Below are positions 9,114 to 19,365 of a stretch of 64,000 nt of DNA, piece after piece. A model generated the notes under the pieces. That model saw only the letters and a list, made by a program, of their open reading frames with translations, made no database searches and had not been told where the DNA came from. Source of the stretch: Pseudomonas simiae (GTDB taxonomy: Bacteria > Pseudomonadota > Gammaproteobacteria > Pseudomonadales > Pseudomonadaceae). The position numbers and the translations under genes were made by a program. Position 1 is the first letter of the stretch; each line of letters opens with the position of its first letter. The DNA lies in the NCBI RefSeq assembly GCF_900111895.1, contig NZ_FOKB01000003.1, forward strand, positions 124,001 through 188,000, in the 5' to 3' direction.

Positions 9114-9196
9114 CATCGCGGGCAAGCCCGCTCCCACATTTGATCGGGTTCCAACCTTGAAATGCGGTCGAATGTGGGAGCTGGCGTGCCTGCGAT
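9114..9196. repeat. REPIN between purU and fdhA
   Basis: Two REP arms face each other: ATCGCGGGCAAGCCCGCTCC on the left and GTGGGAGCTGGCGTGCCTGC on the right, about 40 bases apart. The arms belong to different types (GCGGG versus GCTGG), so this is a mixed element. It sits inside the sox operon. Confidence 0.85.
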
Positions 9197-9202
9197 AGCG
9201 AT

Positions 9203-10060
9203 CTAAAGAACGACCGTGCGATTGGCGTTGAGAAACACCCTTCGCTCAATGTGATACCCCACCGCCCGGGCCAGTGTCAGCCCTTCAATATCCCGTCCCT
9301 TGGCAATCAAATCCTCGGGATAGTGGCTGTGATCCACCACTTCCACGCCCTGGGCAATGATCGGGCCTTCGTCCAGGTCGTTGTTGATGTAATGCGCCGT
9401 GGCGCCGACCAATTTCACACCCTTGTTGTACGCCTGGTGATACGGCTTGGCGCCCTTGAACCCCGGCAGCAACGAGTGATGAATGTTGATGGCCTTGCCA
9501 TCCAGCTTGCGGCACAGCTCCGGCGACAACACTTGCATGTAGCGCGCAAGGATCACCAGTTCCGCGCCGGTGTCTTCCACCACCTGCCACACTTGACGCT
9601 CCTGGGACGGTTTGTCGTTGGGGTCGAGGGGGAAATGGTAGTAGGGAATCTGGTGCCAGTCGGCCAAAGGTTTGAGATCGGGGTGGTTGGACACCACCGC
9701 CACCACGTCCATCGACAGTTGGCCGATGCGCTGGCGGTACAGCAGGTCGTTCAGGCAGTGATCGGCCTTGGAGACCATGATCACCACTTTTGGCCGGTAG
9801 TTCGGCGCCGTCAGCTCGAAGATCATGCCGAAGGCTTCACCCCGGGTGGCCAGGCCATCACGAAAGGCCTGCTCGTCAAAACCGTCGGGCTGGCGGAACT
9901 CCACGCGGATGAAGAACCGGCCCGACAGCCGGTCATCGAACGAGTGGTGCTCAGTAACGTAGCAACCCTGCTCGAACAGGTAGCGGGTGACCGCGTCCAC
10001 CGTGCCGAGCACGCTGGGGCAGTCGGCGGTCAAAATCCATGTATCGGGTGCGCGGCTCAT
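9203..10060 (-). CDS. purU: formyltetrahydrofolate deformylase
   Basis: PurU hydrolyses 10-formyltetrahydrofolate to formate and tetrahydrofolate. The 285-residue protein has an N-terminal ACT domain (about residues 5-85) and a formyltransferase-type domain with the signature NIHHSLLPGFKGAKPYHQAY and the Asp of YINNDLDEGPIIAQ. GAGGAATACCCC precedes the ATG at 10060. It starts ten bases after soxG. The context suggests it recycles folate loaded with one-carbon units by sarcosine oxidase and sends formate on. Confidence 0.95.
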   Translation of the reverse strand: MSRAPDTWILTADCPSVLGTVDAVTRYLFEQGCYVTEHHSFDDRLSGRFFIRVEFRQPDGFDEQAFRDGLATRGEAFGMIFELTAPNYRPKVVIMVSKADHCLNDLLYRQRIGQLSMDVVAVVSNHPDLKPLADWHQIPYYHFPLDPNDKPSQERQVWQVVEDTGAELVILARYMQVLSPELCRKLDGKAINIHHSLLPGFKGAKPYHQAYNKGVKLVGATAHYINNDLDEGPIIAQGVEVVDHSHYPEDLIAKGRDIEGLTLARAVGYHIERRVFLNANRTVVL

Positions 10061-10070
10061 GGGGTATTCC

Positions 10071-10703
10071 TCAGGCTTGGACGCTCAGGCCAAATTCGGC
10101 AGATGCATCCTGCAACCACAACCACCAGTAATCCGAGAAGCTGCGACGGATCAGCAGTTCCCAGGTGTCTTCAGCCGTGTGGCGGATCACCAGTTGCGAC
10201 TTGGCGAACACCGTGCCCACCGCCTTGCCCACCGGGAAGTTGTTGGGGTGCACGTCGTAGCTGGTGGACTTCATCAGCACGTCACGCACGTTCGGGCCGC
10301 TGAGTTCAAGAATCTGCTGGCCGCCGCTGACGTTGACGATCTGGATATGCAAATCACCCAGGGCGGCACGCAGGTTTTGCTCGGCGGCAAATTCTTCACC
10401 GCTTGGCACGATCAGCAGCCACTCATCCGGGCCGAGCCATTGCAGGCTGGTTTCGCCTTTGACGATGACTTGCAGGGCCCCTGGAAGCTCAATGCCGAGC
10501 GCTTTGTGCACGCCGGCGGCGAAGGCTGCATCGTGGCCATCACCGCGAAGGGTCAGGTGGCCCAGAAGCTTTTTCTCGCGCACGGTCACACCGGCGTTCT
10601 TGCGACCTTTGCCGACCAGGCTGGCGAGGTCGGCATGGTGCAGCGACGACTCGGCCTTGGCGCCGGTGGTGGGGCGTTGTTGGTATACGTTGGCTGCTGT
10701 CAT
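10071..10703 (-). CDS. soxG: sarcosine oxidase gamma subunit
   Basis: This is the 210-residue gamma subunit of heterotetrameric sarcosine oxidase, related in fold to the glycine cleavage T-protein. Typical stretches are RNVLMKSTSYDVHPNNFPVG-like (residues about 140-165, here RDVLMKSTSYDVHP) and the C-terminal LLIRRSFSDYWWLWLQDA. It is separated from soxA by 123 bases that hold a REPIN, unusual in an otherwise tight operon. It contributes to the complex that turns sarcosine into glycine. Confidence 0.93.
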   Translation of the reverse strand: MTAANVYQQRPTTGAKAESSLHHADLASLVGKGRKNAGVTVREKKLLGHLTLRGDGHDAAFAAGVHKALGIELPGALQVIVKGETSLQWLGPDEWLLIVPSGEEFAAEQNLRAALGDLHIQIVNVSGGQQILELSGPNVRDVLMKSTSYDVHPNNFPVGKAVGTVFAKSQLVIRHTAEDTWELLIRRSFSDYWWLWLQDASAEFGLSVQA

Positions 10704-10740
10704 AAAGCACCTGTTCTGAATGCTGTGGTGATTGTTCTGG

Positions 10741-10812
10741 CCTCATCGGGGGCAAGCCCCCTCCCACATTTGCAACGCATTGCGCTGTGGGAGCTGGCTT
10801 GCCTGCGATGCA
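10741..10812. repeat. REPIN between soxA and soxG
   Basis: The left arm ATCGGGGGCAAGCCCCCTCC (GGGGG type) and the right arm GTGGGAGCTGGCTTGCCTGC (GCTGG type) form a mixed inverted pair within the sox operon. It may act on mRNA stability between soxA and soxG. Confidence 0.85.
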
Positions 10813-10826
10813 GGCGACTCGGTGCA

Positions 10827-13800
10827 TCAGATGTTCTGGCGATCGCCTTTCGGGTCGAAGAACACCGAAGACACAATCTCCGCCTCAATCACGCTGCCAT
10901 CCGCTTGCGGTGAGAACACCCGCTCGCCAATGCGCTTCAAGCCGCCCTTCACCACTGCCATCGCGAACGAATAGCCGAGGGAGTTGTGGGCATAACTTGA
11001 GGTGACGTGACCCACCATCTTCATCGGAATCGACTGCTTCGGATCAAACACCAGCTGCGCGCCTTCTGGCAGCCACACGGTCGGGTCGATCGGTTTCAGG
11101 CCCACCAGTTGCTTACGCTCTTCACGCACGCAGTCTTCACGGTTCATGCCGCGCCAGCCGATCCACGAGAACGGCTTGGTACGACCGACGCACCAGCCCA
11201 TGTTCAGGTCGTCCGGAGTCATCGAGCCGTCGGTGTCCTGGCCGACGATGATGAAGCCCTTCTCGGCCCGCAGTACGTGCATGGTTTCGGTGCCGTACGG
11301 GGTCAGGTTGTACTTTTTGCCGGCCTCGACGATTTTTTCCAGTACGCCCATGGCGTAGTCAGCCTGCACGTTGACTTCGTACGACAGCTCACCGGTAAAC
11401 GAGATCCGGAATACGCGAGCCGGTACGCCGCCGACCAAACCTTCTTTCCAGGTCATGAACGGGAAGCCGTCCTTGTCCAGGTCGATATCCGTCACTTCCG
11501 CCAGCAGCTTGCGGCTGTTGGGGCCGGACAGGGTCATGGTCGCCCAGTGGTCGGTGACCGAAGTGAAGTACACCTTGAGGTCTGGCCATTCGGTCTGCTG
11601 GTAGATTTCCAGCCACTGCAGCACACGGGCGGCGCCGCCGGTGGTCGTGGTCATCAGGAAGTGGTTGTCGGCGAGGCAGGCAGTGACGCCGTCGTCGAAG
11701 ACCATGCCGTCTTCCTTGCACATCAGGCCGTAGCGCGCCTTGCCCACGTCGAGCTTGGTCCAGGCGTTGGTGTAGATGCGGTTGAGGAACTCACGCGCAT
11801 CCGGGCCTTGAATGTCGATCTTGCCGAGGGTCGACGCGTCCAGCAGGCCGACGCTGTCGCGCACAGCCAGGCATTCACGCTTCACCGCGGCGTGCAGGTC
11901 TTCACCGTTGCGTGGGAAGTACCAAGGGCGTTTCCACTGGCCGACATCTTCAAACTCGGCGCCGTTCTTCACGTGCCAGGCGTGCAGCGCGGTGTAGCGC
12001 ACCGGCTCGAAGATGTGCCCACAGTGCCGGCCCGCCACTGCGCCAAACGTAACCGGCGTGTAGTTCGGGCGGAACATGGTGGTGCCCATCTGCGGGATGG
12101 TCACGTTCAGCGAGCGCGCGGCAATGGCCAGGCCGTTGACGTTGCCCAGCTTGCCCTGGTCGGTGCCGAAGCCCAGCGCGGTGTAGCGTTTGACGTGCTC
12201 GACCGACTCGAACCCTTCTCGGGTCGCCAGTTCGATGGCGGCAGCGGTCACGTCGTTTTGCAGGTCGACAAATTGCTTCGGTGCCCGTGCCGTCGGCTTG
12301 TCATGCGGCACTTGGTACACCGCAAGCGTCGGTTCTTCCAGCCGGCTCAAGGCCTTTGGCAGAGTGCCTTCCACCGGGGCAAAACCGGCTTCGCTGGCCG
12401 CGCGCACGCCGCCTTCAAAACCATCCGCCAGCGAATCGCCAAGGCCATAAACGCCGTTGATACCGCCGACACACACGCGTTTCTGCGGTGCTTCGCCCGG
12501 CACGAAACCGAGGATGTCTTCACGCCAGGTCGGCTTGCCGCCCAGGTGCGAAGCCAGGTGGACTACCGGGCTGTAGCCGCCGGAGCTGGCGACCAGGTCA
12601 CAGTCCAGCCATTCGCCGGGGCTGGTGACTTTATGCGCTTTCACATCGATCGCGGCCACGCGGGCGGCGGTGACGTGCTTGCTGCCACGGGCTTCGATCA
12701 CGGCGCTGCCGGTGAGGATACGAATGCCTTTGGCGCGGGCTTCTTCAACCAGTGCGCCACGTGGGTTGTGGCGCACATCGGCGACGGCAACCACTTGCAG
12801 GCCTGCATCGAGCCAGTCGAGCGCTACGCGGTAGGCGTGATCGTTGTTGGTGGACAACACCAGTTTCTTGCCCGGTGCCACGCCGTAGCGGCGCACGTAA
12901 GTGGACACCGCGCCAGCCAGCATGTTGCCCGGCACGTCGTTGTTGCCGTAGACGAGTGGACGCTCGCACGCACCGGTCGCCAACACCACGCGCTTGGCGC
13001 GCACACGGTGGATACGCTGACGCACCACGCCAATCGGCGCACGGTCACCAAGGTGATCGGTGAGGCGCTCGTGAATAGTCAGGAAGTTATGGTCGTGGTA
13101 GCCGTTGACGGTGGCGCGAGGCAGCAGCACCACGTCCGGCAGGGCCTTCAGTTCGGCAATGACGCTGGCAACCCATTCAGCCGCCGGCTTGCCGTCGAGG
13201 CTTTCACGCGAGTCCAGCAGCGAACCGCCGAACTCTTCCTGCTCATCGGCGAGGATCACACGGGCACCGCTGCGCGCAGCGGCAAGTGCAGCCGCCAAAC
13301 CGGCAGGGCCTGCGCCCACCACCAGCACGTCGCAATGACGGTTGAAGTTGTCGTAGGTGTCCGGATCGTTCTCGGTCGGCGAACGGCCCAGGCCAGCGGC
13401 CTTGCGGATGTACTTCTCGTAGGTCATCCAGAACGATTGCGGGTACATGAAGGTTTTGTAGTAGAAGCCCGGCGGCATCAGCTTGCCGCCAACCTTGCCG
13501 AGAATGCCCATCACGTCATTGTTGACGTTCGGCCAGCCATTGGTGCTGGTGGCGACCAAGCCCTGGTACAGCGCCTGTTGCGTAGCGCGCACGTTAGGGA
13601 TTTGCGTGGCTTCGGTGGCGCCGATCTGCAGCACCGCGTTCGGCTCTTCAGCGCCTGCCGCGAAGATGCCGCGAGGACGCGAGTACTTGAAGCTGCGGCC
13701 GATGATGTCGACGCCGTTGGCCAGCAAGGCTGCGGCCAGTGTGTCGCCCTCAAAGCCTTTGTAGCTCTGGCCGTTGAAGGTAAACGTCAGGACTTTATTA

Positions 13801-13844
13801 CGGTCGATCCGGCCACCGTTGGACAGGCGATTGGTCTGGCTCAT
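10827..13844 (-). CDS. soxA: sarcosine oxidase alpha subunit
   Basis: The 1005-residue alpha subunit has an N-terminal ferredoxin-like segment (about residues 15-110), an FAD/NAD-type fold with VVGAGPAGLAAALAAARSGA near residue 175 and the second dinucleotide motif VVLATGACERPLVYGNNDVP, and a C-terminal half homologous to the glycine cleavage T-protein (from about residue 610) that binds folate and transfers the methylene group. In the known enzyme this subunit binds NAD+ and tetrahydrofolate. It overlaps soxD by four bases, showing translational coupling. Product: glycine with 5,10-methylene-tetrahydrofolate, or formaldehyde without folate. Confidence 0.96.
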   Translation of the reverse strand: MSQTNRLSNGGRIDRNKVLTFTFNGQSYKGFEGDTLAAALLANGVDIIGRSFKYSRPRGIFAAGAEEPNAVLQIGATEATQIPNVRATQQALYQGLVATSTNGWPNVNNDVMGILGKVGGKLMPPGFYYKTFMYPQSFWMTYEKYIRKAAGLGRSPTENDPDTYDNFNRHCDVLVVGAGPAGLAAALAAARSGARVILADEQEEFGGSLLDSRESLDGKPAAEWVASVIAELKALPDVVLLPRATVNGYHDHNFLTIHERLTDHLGDRAPIGVVRQRIHRVRAKRVVLATGACERPLVYGNNDVPGNMLAGAVSTYVRRYGVAPGKKLVLSTNNDHAYRVALDWLDAGLQVVAVADVRHNPRGALVEEARAKGIRILTGSAVIEARGSKHVTAARVAAIDVKAHKVTSPGEWLDCDLVASSGGYSPVVHLASHLGGKPTWREDILGFVPGEAPQKRVCVGGINGVYGLGDSLADGFEGGVRAASEAGFAPVEGTLPKALSRLEEPTLAVYQVPHDKPTARAPKQFVDLQNDVTAAAIELATREGFESVEHVKRYTALGFGTDQGKLGNVNGLAIAARSLNVTIPQMGTTMFRPNYTPVTFGAVAGRHCGHIFEPVRYTALHAWHVKNGAEFEDVGQWKRPWYFPRNGEDLHAAVKRECLAVRDSVGLLDASTLGKIDIQGPDAREFLNRIYTNAWTKLDVGKARYGLMCKEDGMVFDDGVTACLADNHFLMTTTTGGAARVLQWLEIYQQTEWPDLKVYFTSVTDHWATMTLSGPNSRKLLAEVTDIDLDKDGFPFMTWKEGLVGGVPARVFRISFTGELSYEVNVQADYAMGVLEKIVEAGKKYNLTPYGTETMHVLRAEKGFIIVGQDTDGSMTPDDLNMGWCVGRTKPFSWIGWRGMNREDCVREERKQLVGLKPIDPTVWLPEGAQLVFDPKQSIPMKMVGHVTSSYAHNSLGYSFAMAVVKGGLKRIGERVFSPQADGSVIEAEIVSSVFFDPKGDRQNI

Positions 13845-14143
13845 ACCTTCTCTCCAGAGGCCTTGGCGGTGAATTGTGGCTTCTCACCGATCTTGTAGGT
13901 TTCAAGAATTTCGTAGGTCAGGGTGTCGCGGGTCGCGTTGAAGTACTGACGGCAACCCGCCGCGTGGATCCACAGTTCGTGGTGCAGGCCACGGGGGTTG
14001 TCGCGGAAGAACATGTAGTCGCCCCACTCTTCATCGGTGCAGGCGTTCGGGTCCAGCGGGCGCGGGATGTGCGCTTGGCCGGACGCGTGGAATTCCTCTT
14101 CGGAGCGCAGTTCGCCACAGTGAGGACAGAAGATATGCAACAT
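13841..14143 (-). CDS. soxD: sarcosine oxidase delta subunit
   Basis: This 100-residue subunit carries the zinc site of heterotetrameric sarcosine oxidase. Cys6 and Cys9 (IFCPHCGE) and, further on, His59 and Cys63 in IHAAGCRQYFN are the likely ligands. Its stop overlaps the soxA start by four bases, and soxB lies 15 bases upstream in the transcript. Confidence 0.94.
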   Translation of the reverse strand: MLHIFCPHCGELRSEEEFHASGQAHIPRPLDPNACTDEEWGDYMFFRDNPRGLHHELWIHAAGCRQYFNATRDTLTYEILETYKIGEKPQFTAKASGEKV

Positions 14144-14158
14144 AGGGAATTTCTCCTG

Positions 14159-15409
14159 TTAGTGGGCGACGGCCGCAGCGCCGTGTTCGTCGATCAACGC
14201 ACCGTTGTGGAAACGGTCGATGGAAAAAGGCGCGGCCAGCGGGTGCATTTCACCCTTGGCGAGGCTGGCGGCAAACACGTTGCCTGAGCCCGGTGTGGCC
14301 TTGAAGCCACCGGTGCCCCAACCGCAGTTGAAGAACATGTTCGGCACCGGCGTCTTGGAGATGATCGGGCAAGCGTCGGGCGTGGTGTCGACGATCCCGC
14401 CCCACTGACGGTTCATGCGCACGCGCGACAGCACGGGGAACATCTCGACGATGGCCTGGATGGTGTGCTCGATCACCGGGTACGAACCACGCTGGCCGTA
14501 GCCGTTGTAGCCGTCGATACCGGCGCCGATCACCAGGTCGCCTTTGTCGGACTGGCTGATGTAGCCGTGCACGGCGTTGGACATGATCACGCTGTCGATA
14601 ATCGGCTTGATCGGCTCCGACACCAGGGCTTGCAGCGGGTGGGATTCAATCGGCAGGCGGAACCCGGCGAGCGAAGCCATGTGCCCGGAGTTACCGGCAG
14701 TGACCACACCGACGCGCTTGGCGCCGATAAAGCCCTTGTTGGTTTCCACACCGATGCACACGCCGTTTTCCTTGCGGAAACCGATCACTTCGGTCTGCTG
14801 GATCAGGTCCACGCCGAGTGCGTCGGCGGCACGCGCAAAGCCCCAGGCCACGGCATCGTGACGGGCCACGCCGCCACGACGTTGCACAGTGGCGCCGAGG
14901 ACCGGGTAGCGGGTGTTCTTGGAGCAGTCGAGGTACGGAATCTCGTCGGCCACTTGCTTGGCGTTGAGCAGTTCGCCGTCCACACCGTTGAGGCGGTTGG
15001 CGCTGACGCGGCGCTCGGAATCACGAATGTCCTGCAGGGTGTGGCACAGGTTGTAGACGCCGCGCTGGGAGAACATCACGTTGTAGTTCAGGTCCTGAGA
15101 CAGGCCTTCCCACAGTTTCATCGCGTGTTCGTACAGGTGGGCCGACTCGTCCCACAGGTAGTTGGAACGCACGATGGTGGTGTTGCGCGCGGTGTTACCG
15201 CCGCCCAGCCAGCCTTTCTCGACCACGGCCACGTTGGTGATGCCGTGCTCCTTGGCCAGGTAGTAGGCGGTCGCCAGACCATGCCCGCCGCCGCCGACGA
15301 TGACCACGTCGTAGACCTTCTTAGGGGTCGGCGTGCGCCACATCTTCTGCCAGTTTTCGTGGTGGCTGAGTGAGTGCTTGAAGAGGCCGAAGCCCGAGTA
15401 GCGTTGCAT
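14159..15409 (-). CDS. soxB: sarcosine oxidase beta subunit
   Basis: The beta subunit contains the sarcosine-binding site, non-covalent FAD and covalent FMN. The dinucleotide motif is [20 protein letters not shown] followed by [30 protein letters not shown] contains the His expected to bind FMN. I chose ATG 15409 (416 residues, beginning [10 protein letters not shown]) because GGAG is eight bases upstream; ATG 15415 is too close to that site. It is 22 bases after glyA. Confidence 0.95.
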   Translation of the reverse strand: MQRYSGFGLFKHSLSHHENWQKMWRTPTPKKVYDVVIVGGGGHGLATAYYLAKEHGITNVAVVEKGWLGGGNTARNTTIVRSNYLWDESAHLYEHAMKLWEGLSQDLNYNVMFSQRGVYNLCHTLQDIRDSERRVSANRLNGVDGELLNAKQVADEIPYLDCSKNTRYPVLGATVQRRGGVARHDAVAWGFARAADALGVDLIQQTEVIGFRKENGVCIGVETNKGFIGAKRVGVVTAGNSGHMASLAGFRLPIESHPLQALVSEPIKPIIDSVIMSNAVHGYISQSDKGDLVIGAGIDGYNGYGQRGSYPVIEHTIQAIVEMFPVLSRVRMNRQWGGIVDTTPDACPIISKTPVPNMFFNCGWGTGGFKATPGSGNVFAASLAKGEMHPLAAPFSIDRFHNGALIDEHGAAAVAH

Positions 15410-15431
15410 AGTCATTACTCCAAAACCGCGC

Positions 15432-16685
<1,254 letters not shown>

Positions 16686-16845
16686 CGCGTCTCTCCCAGC
16701 CTTTCGTATTGTTGAGGCCCGTTCAGGGGCCCTTTGATGCGATGGTAGGGCTGACGCCTCAAGATCAAATGCCTACGGACGCCACGCAAAGGTGCGTTTA
16801 CGACATGGCGTGAACAACACCGAAACAAATGTGGGAATGGGCTTG

Positions 16846-16932
16846 TGTGGGAGCTGGCTTGCCTGCGATGCAGACACCTCGGTCTATAAGCAGAACCGAG
16901 GTGATGCCATCGCAGGCAAGCCAGCTCCCACA
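16846..16932. repeat. REPIN between glyA promoter region and traX-like gene
   Basis: TGTGGGAGCTGGCTTGCCTG and its near-perfect complement CAGGCAAGCCAGCTCCCACA face each other across a loop that itself contains the small inverted repeat ACCTCGGT/ACCGAGGT. Both arms are of the GCTGG type. The rest of 16686-16845 is the glyA leader with no recognised riboswitch. Confidence 0.88.
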
Positions 16933-16936
16933 AGGG

Positions 16937-17665
16937 TTAAGCGATGATCTTGCGAACGAGCAGCAGCAGAAGGAAATGCAGGGGGTAGAGGGCGTAAGCC
17001 CAACGGCGCATGGCCGGCGGCGTGACATCTTTGGCATGTCGCAACAGGACTAATCCCGCCAACGGCGCGATCAGGCATGCGGCCAATCCCGACAACGCGA
17101 CAGGCGTGCCGCTATTAAGCAGAATCTGCCATTGATTGGCGGCCACACACACCAACCCCGGCAACACGCTGAAATACCAGGGACGACGGAACACCAGCAG
17201 CATCGCCAGCGGCAGTAATACACCAAACAAACCGAACATCAGCTGCGTGGAAAACACGGCGGCGATCGTGACGGCAATCAGCGCCAATACGCGATCAAAA
17301 AGCGCCTTCTGCTGCCATCCTCGGGCAACCAGCAGGCCCAGTGCCAAGGTCGGCAAGACGTTCAACGTATCGGCATCCTCGATAAACAGCCGATAGGGCA
17401 CTTCGCTGATCACGCTGAACACCAACAGCCAGCCCAGGTAGCGCCATTGGCCTGTCACGGGTGCGTGCCTGACCCGATGCAGATTCGCCGCAATCGCCAG
17501 GCAAAACCACGGGAACGCCAAGCGTCCCGGCACATACAGGCCGTCCAGGCTCAGCCCGACATAGCGCAGGTGGTCGAGCACCATGCTCAACAGCGCCAGC
17601 CACTTGAGCAGATCCAAAGCGCCGTCACGGACATGTCCGACAGGCAGGGTTCCAGTACCGTGCAT
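16937..17665 (-). CDS. TraX family membrane protein
   Basis: TraX-type proteins are polytopic inner-membrane proteins; the founding member acetylates F-pilin, but chromosomal ones have no known substrate. The product has the family start RDGALDLLKWLALLSMVLDH, followed by about eight hydrophobic segments and a short basic end (ALYPLHFLLLLLVRKIIA). I favour ATG 17665 (GGGGAATT before it) over ATG 17686. It is divergent from the threonine aldolase gene. Its stop is next to a REPIN. Confidence 0.78.
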   Translation of the reverse strand: MHGTGTLPVGHVRDGALDLLKWLALLSMVLDHLRYVGLSLDGLYVPGRLAFPWFCLAIAANLHRVRHAPVTGQWRYLGWLLVFSVISEVPYRLFIEDADTLNVLPTLALGLLVARGWQQKALFDRVLALIAVTIAAVFSTQLMFGLFGVLLPLAMLLVFRRPWYFSVLPGLVCVAANQWQILLNSGTPVALSGLAACLIAPLAGLVLLRHAKDVTPPAMRRWAYALYPLHFLLLLLVRKIIA

Positions 17666-17755
17666 AATTCCCCAGTGACTTTGCATTTACAGTGCGTGCG
17701 CACCCGCGACAATCTTGGTTACAGTGCGCACCAACATCGACCACAGGAATGGGCC

Positions 17756-18796
17756 ATGACCGACAAGAGCCAACAATTCGCCAGTGACAACTATTCGGGC
17801 ATTTGCCCGGAAGCCTGGGCCGCCATGGAACAAGCCAACCAGGGCCATCAGCGCGCCTACGGCGATGATGAATGGACCCACCGTGCCGCCGACGGTTTCC
17901 GCAACCTGTTCGAAACCGACTGCGAAGTGTTCTTCGCCTTCAACGGCACCGCCGCCAACTCCCTGGCGCTGTCCTCGTTGTGCCAGAGTTACCATAGCGT
18001 GATTTGCTCGGAAACCGCCCACGTCGAAACCGACGAATGCGGCGCACCGGAGTTTTTCTCCAACGGTTCCAAGCTGCTCACCGCGCGCACCGAAAACGGC
18101 AAACTGACCCCGGAATCGATCCGCGAGATCGCCCTCAAGCGCCAGGACATTCACTACCCCAAGCCGCGCGTGGTCACCCTGACACAGGCCACCGAAGTCG
18201 GCAGCGTGTATACCCCGGATGAAATCCGCGCCATCAGCGCCACCTGCAAAGAGTTGGGCCTGAACCTGCACATGGACGGCGCACGCTTCTCCAACGCCTG
18301 CGCATTCCTTGGCTGCTCACCGGCGGACCTGACCTGGAAGGCCGGCGTGGACGTGCTGTGCTTTGGCGGCACCAAAAACGGCATGGCCGTGGGCGAAGCG
18401 ATCCTGTTCTTCAACCATAAGCTGGCCGAAGACTTCGACTACCGCTGCAAACAGGCCGGCCAGTTGGCGTCGAAAATGCGCTTCCTCTCCGCCCCGTGGG
18501 TGGGCCTGCTGGAAAACGATGCCTGGCTCAAGCATGCACGCCACGCTAACCACTGTGCACAACTGCTAAGCAGCCTGGTGGCCGACATTCCCGGCGTGGA
18601 ACTGATGTTCCCGGTGCAAGCCAATGGCGTGTTCCTGCAGCTCTCGGAACCGGCGATTGCGGCGTTGACCGCCAAGGGCTGGCGCTTCTACACGTTCATC
18701 GGCAAAGGCGGCGCACGCTTCATGTGTGCGTGGGATACCGAGGAAGAACGTGTAAGAGAATTGGCGGCGGATATTCGGAAAGTAATGGAAGCCTGA
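17756..18796 (+). CDS. ltaE: low-specificity L-threonine aldolase
   Basis: This pyridoxal-phosphate enzyme cleaves threonine or allo-threonine to glycine and acetaldehyde. The cofactor Lys is in FGGTKNGMAVGEA; other family motifs are AFNGTAANSLAL and LHMDGARFSNA. At 346 residues it is full length. Its place inside a betaine-to-glycine-to-serine region suggests it supplies or drains the same glycine pool, but it may have its own promoter and regulation. Confidence 0.93.
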   Translation: MTDKSQQFASDNYSGICPEAWAAMEQANQGHQRAYGDDEWTHRAADGFRNLFETDCEVFFAFNGTAANSLALSSLCQSYHSVICSETAHVETDECGAPEFFSNGSKLLTARTENGKLTPESIREIALKRQDIHYPKPRVVTLTQATEVGSVYTPDEIRAISATCKELGLNLHMDGARFSNACAFLGCSPADLTWKAGVDVLCFGGTKNGMAVGEAILFFNHKLAEDFDYRCKQAGQLASKMRFLSAPWVGLLENDAWLKHARHANHCAQLLSSLVADIPGVELMFPVQANGVFLQLSEPAIAALTAKGWRFYTFIGKGGARFMCAWDTEEERVRELAADIRKVMEA

Positions 18797-18803
18797 AACG
18801 ACG

Positions 18804-18820
18804 GGCCCTTCAGGGCGTTT
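18804..18820 (+). terminator. short hairpin with GTTTT tail after ltaE
   Basis: GCCC-TTCA-GGGC followed by GTTTTC, seven bases after the ltaE stop. The stem is only four to five pairs, so this is a weak candidate. Confidence 0.4.
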
Positions 18821-18972
18821 TCAGAGACTGTTTGTAGGTATTTCTGACAGTATCTATCTACCCCCTGCCTTGGTTAGGATTTCGTCACCCCGAACAAACG
18901 GACGCGTTTTTTCGGGGCTGACTGCCTGCCGAATATTCGGCTGGAAAGGGAAATCCTATAGAGGGCAACATC

Positions 18973-19170
18973 ATGGAAATTCAACGCTACACGATTGACT
19001 CGCAACGCCGAGACGCCACCAGCGCCACACTCGTCAGCCTCGACGACCTGAGGAAGCTGGCGAATGTCGGCGACACCATCGTCGAGCCTTCCAGGCTCTT
19101 TACGGTCACCGGCAAAGAGTTCGAAATGACAGCATCCGGCGCGTACACCATCAACCTTTTCGTCCGCTAA
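18973..19170 (+). CDS. 65-residue hypothetical protein
   Basis: The small protein reads MEIQRYTIDSQRRDATSATL and onward, with a likely mixed alpha/beta fold, no signal peptide or Cys, and a hydrophobic end TINLFVR. GAGGG lies eight bases before the ATG, a good ribosome site. A 176-base leader separates it from ltaE, and gbcB is convergent. I do not recognise the family. Amino acid composition looks like a real protein rather than chance translation. Confidence 0.6.
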   Translation: MEIQRYTIDSQRRDATSATLVSLDDLRKLANVGDTIVEPSRLFTVTGKEFEMTASGAYTINLFVR

Positions 19171-19365
19171 CCACTAAGGCTCGCGCCGCAGACTCATGAC
19201 CTGCGACGCGGCACTGATGTGATTTCGCTCACAAGGCCTTCGGCTCTTGATGCTCTATTTCCCGGTGCCCTGGACGGCGGTCAACTGCATGTTCATCGCG
19301 GCCTGCGACCGCCACGGCGGAGCGCGCGGCGTCAACCGGGTCGGCGGCCAGCACTCTACTGAGGG

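Noticed and set aside
10827..13898. 963-residue plus-strand frame opposite soxA
   Set aside because: It is the usual long shadow frame of a GC-rich gene; soxA on the minus strand has clear homology throughout.
19171..19365. Short frames between the 65-residue gene and gbcB
   Set aside because: A plus-strand frame (LMLYFPVPWTAVNCMFIAAC) and a minus-strand frame both lack start signals; most likely chance in GC-rich DNA.
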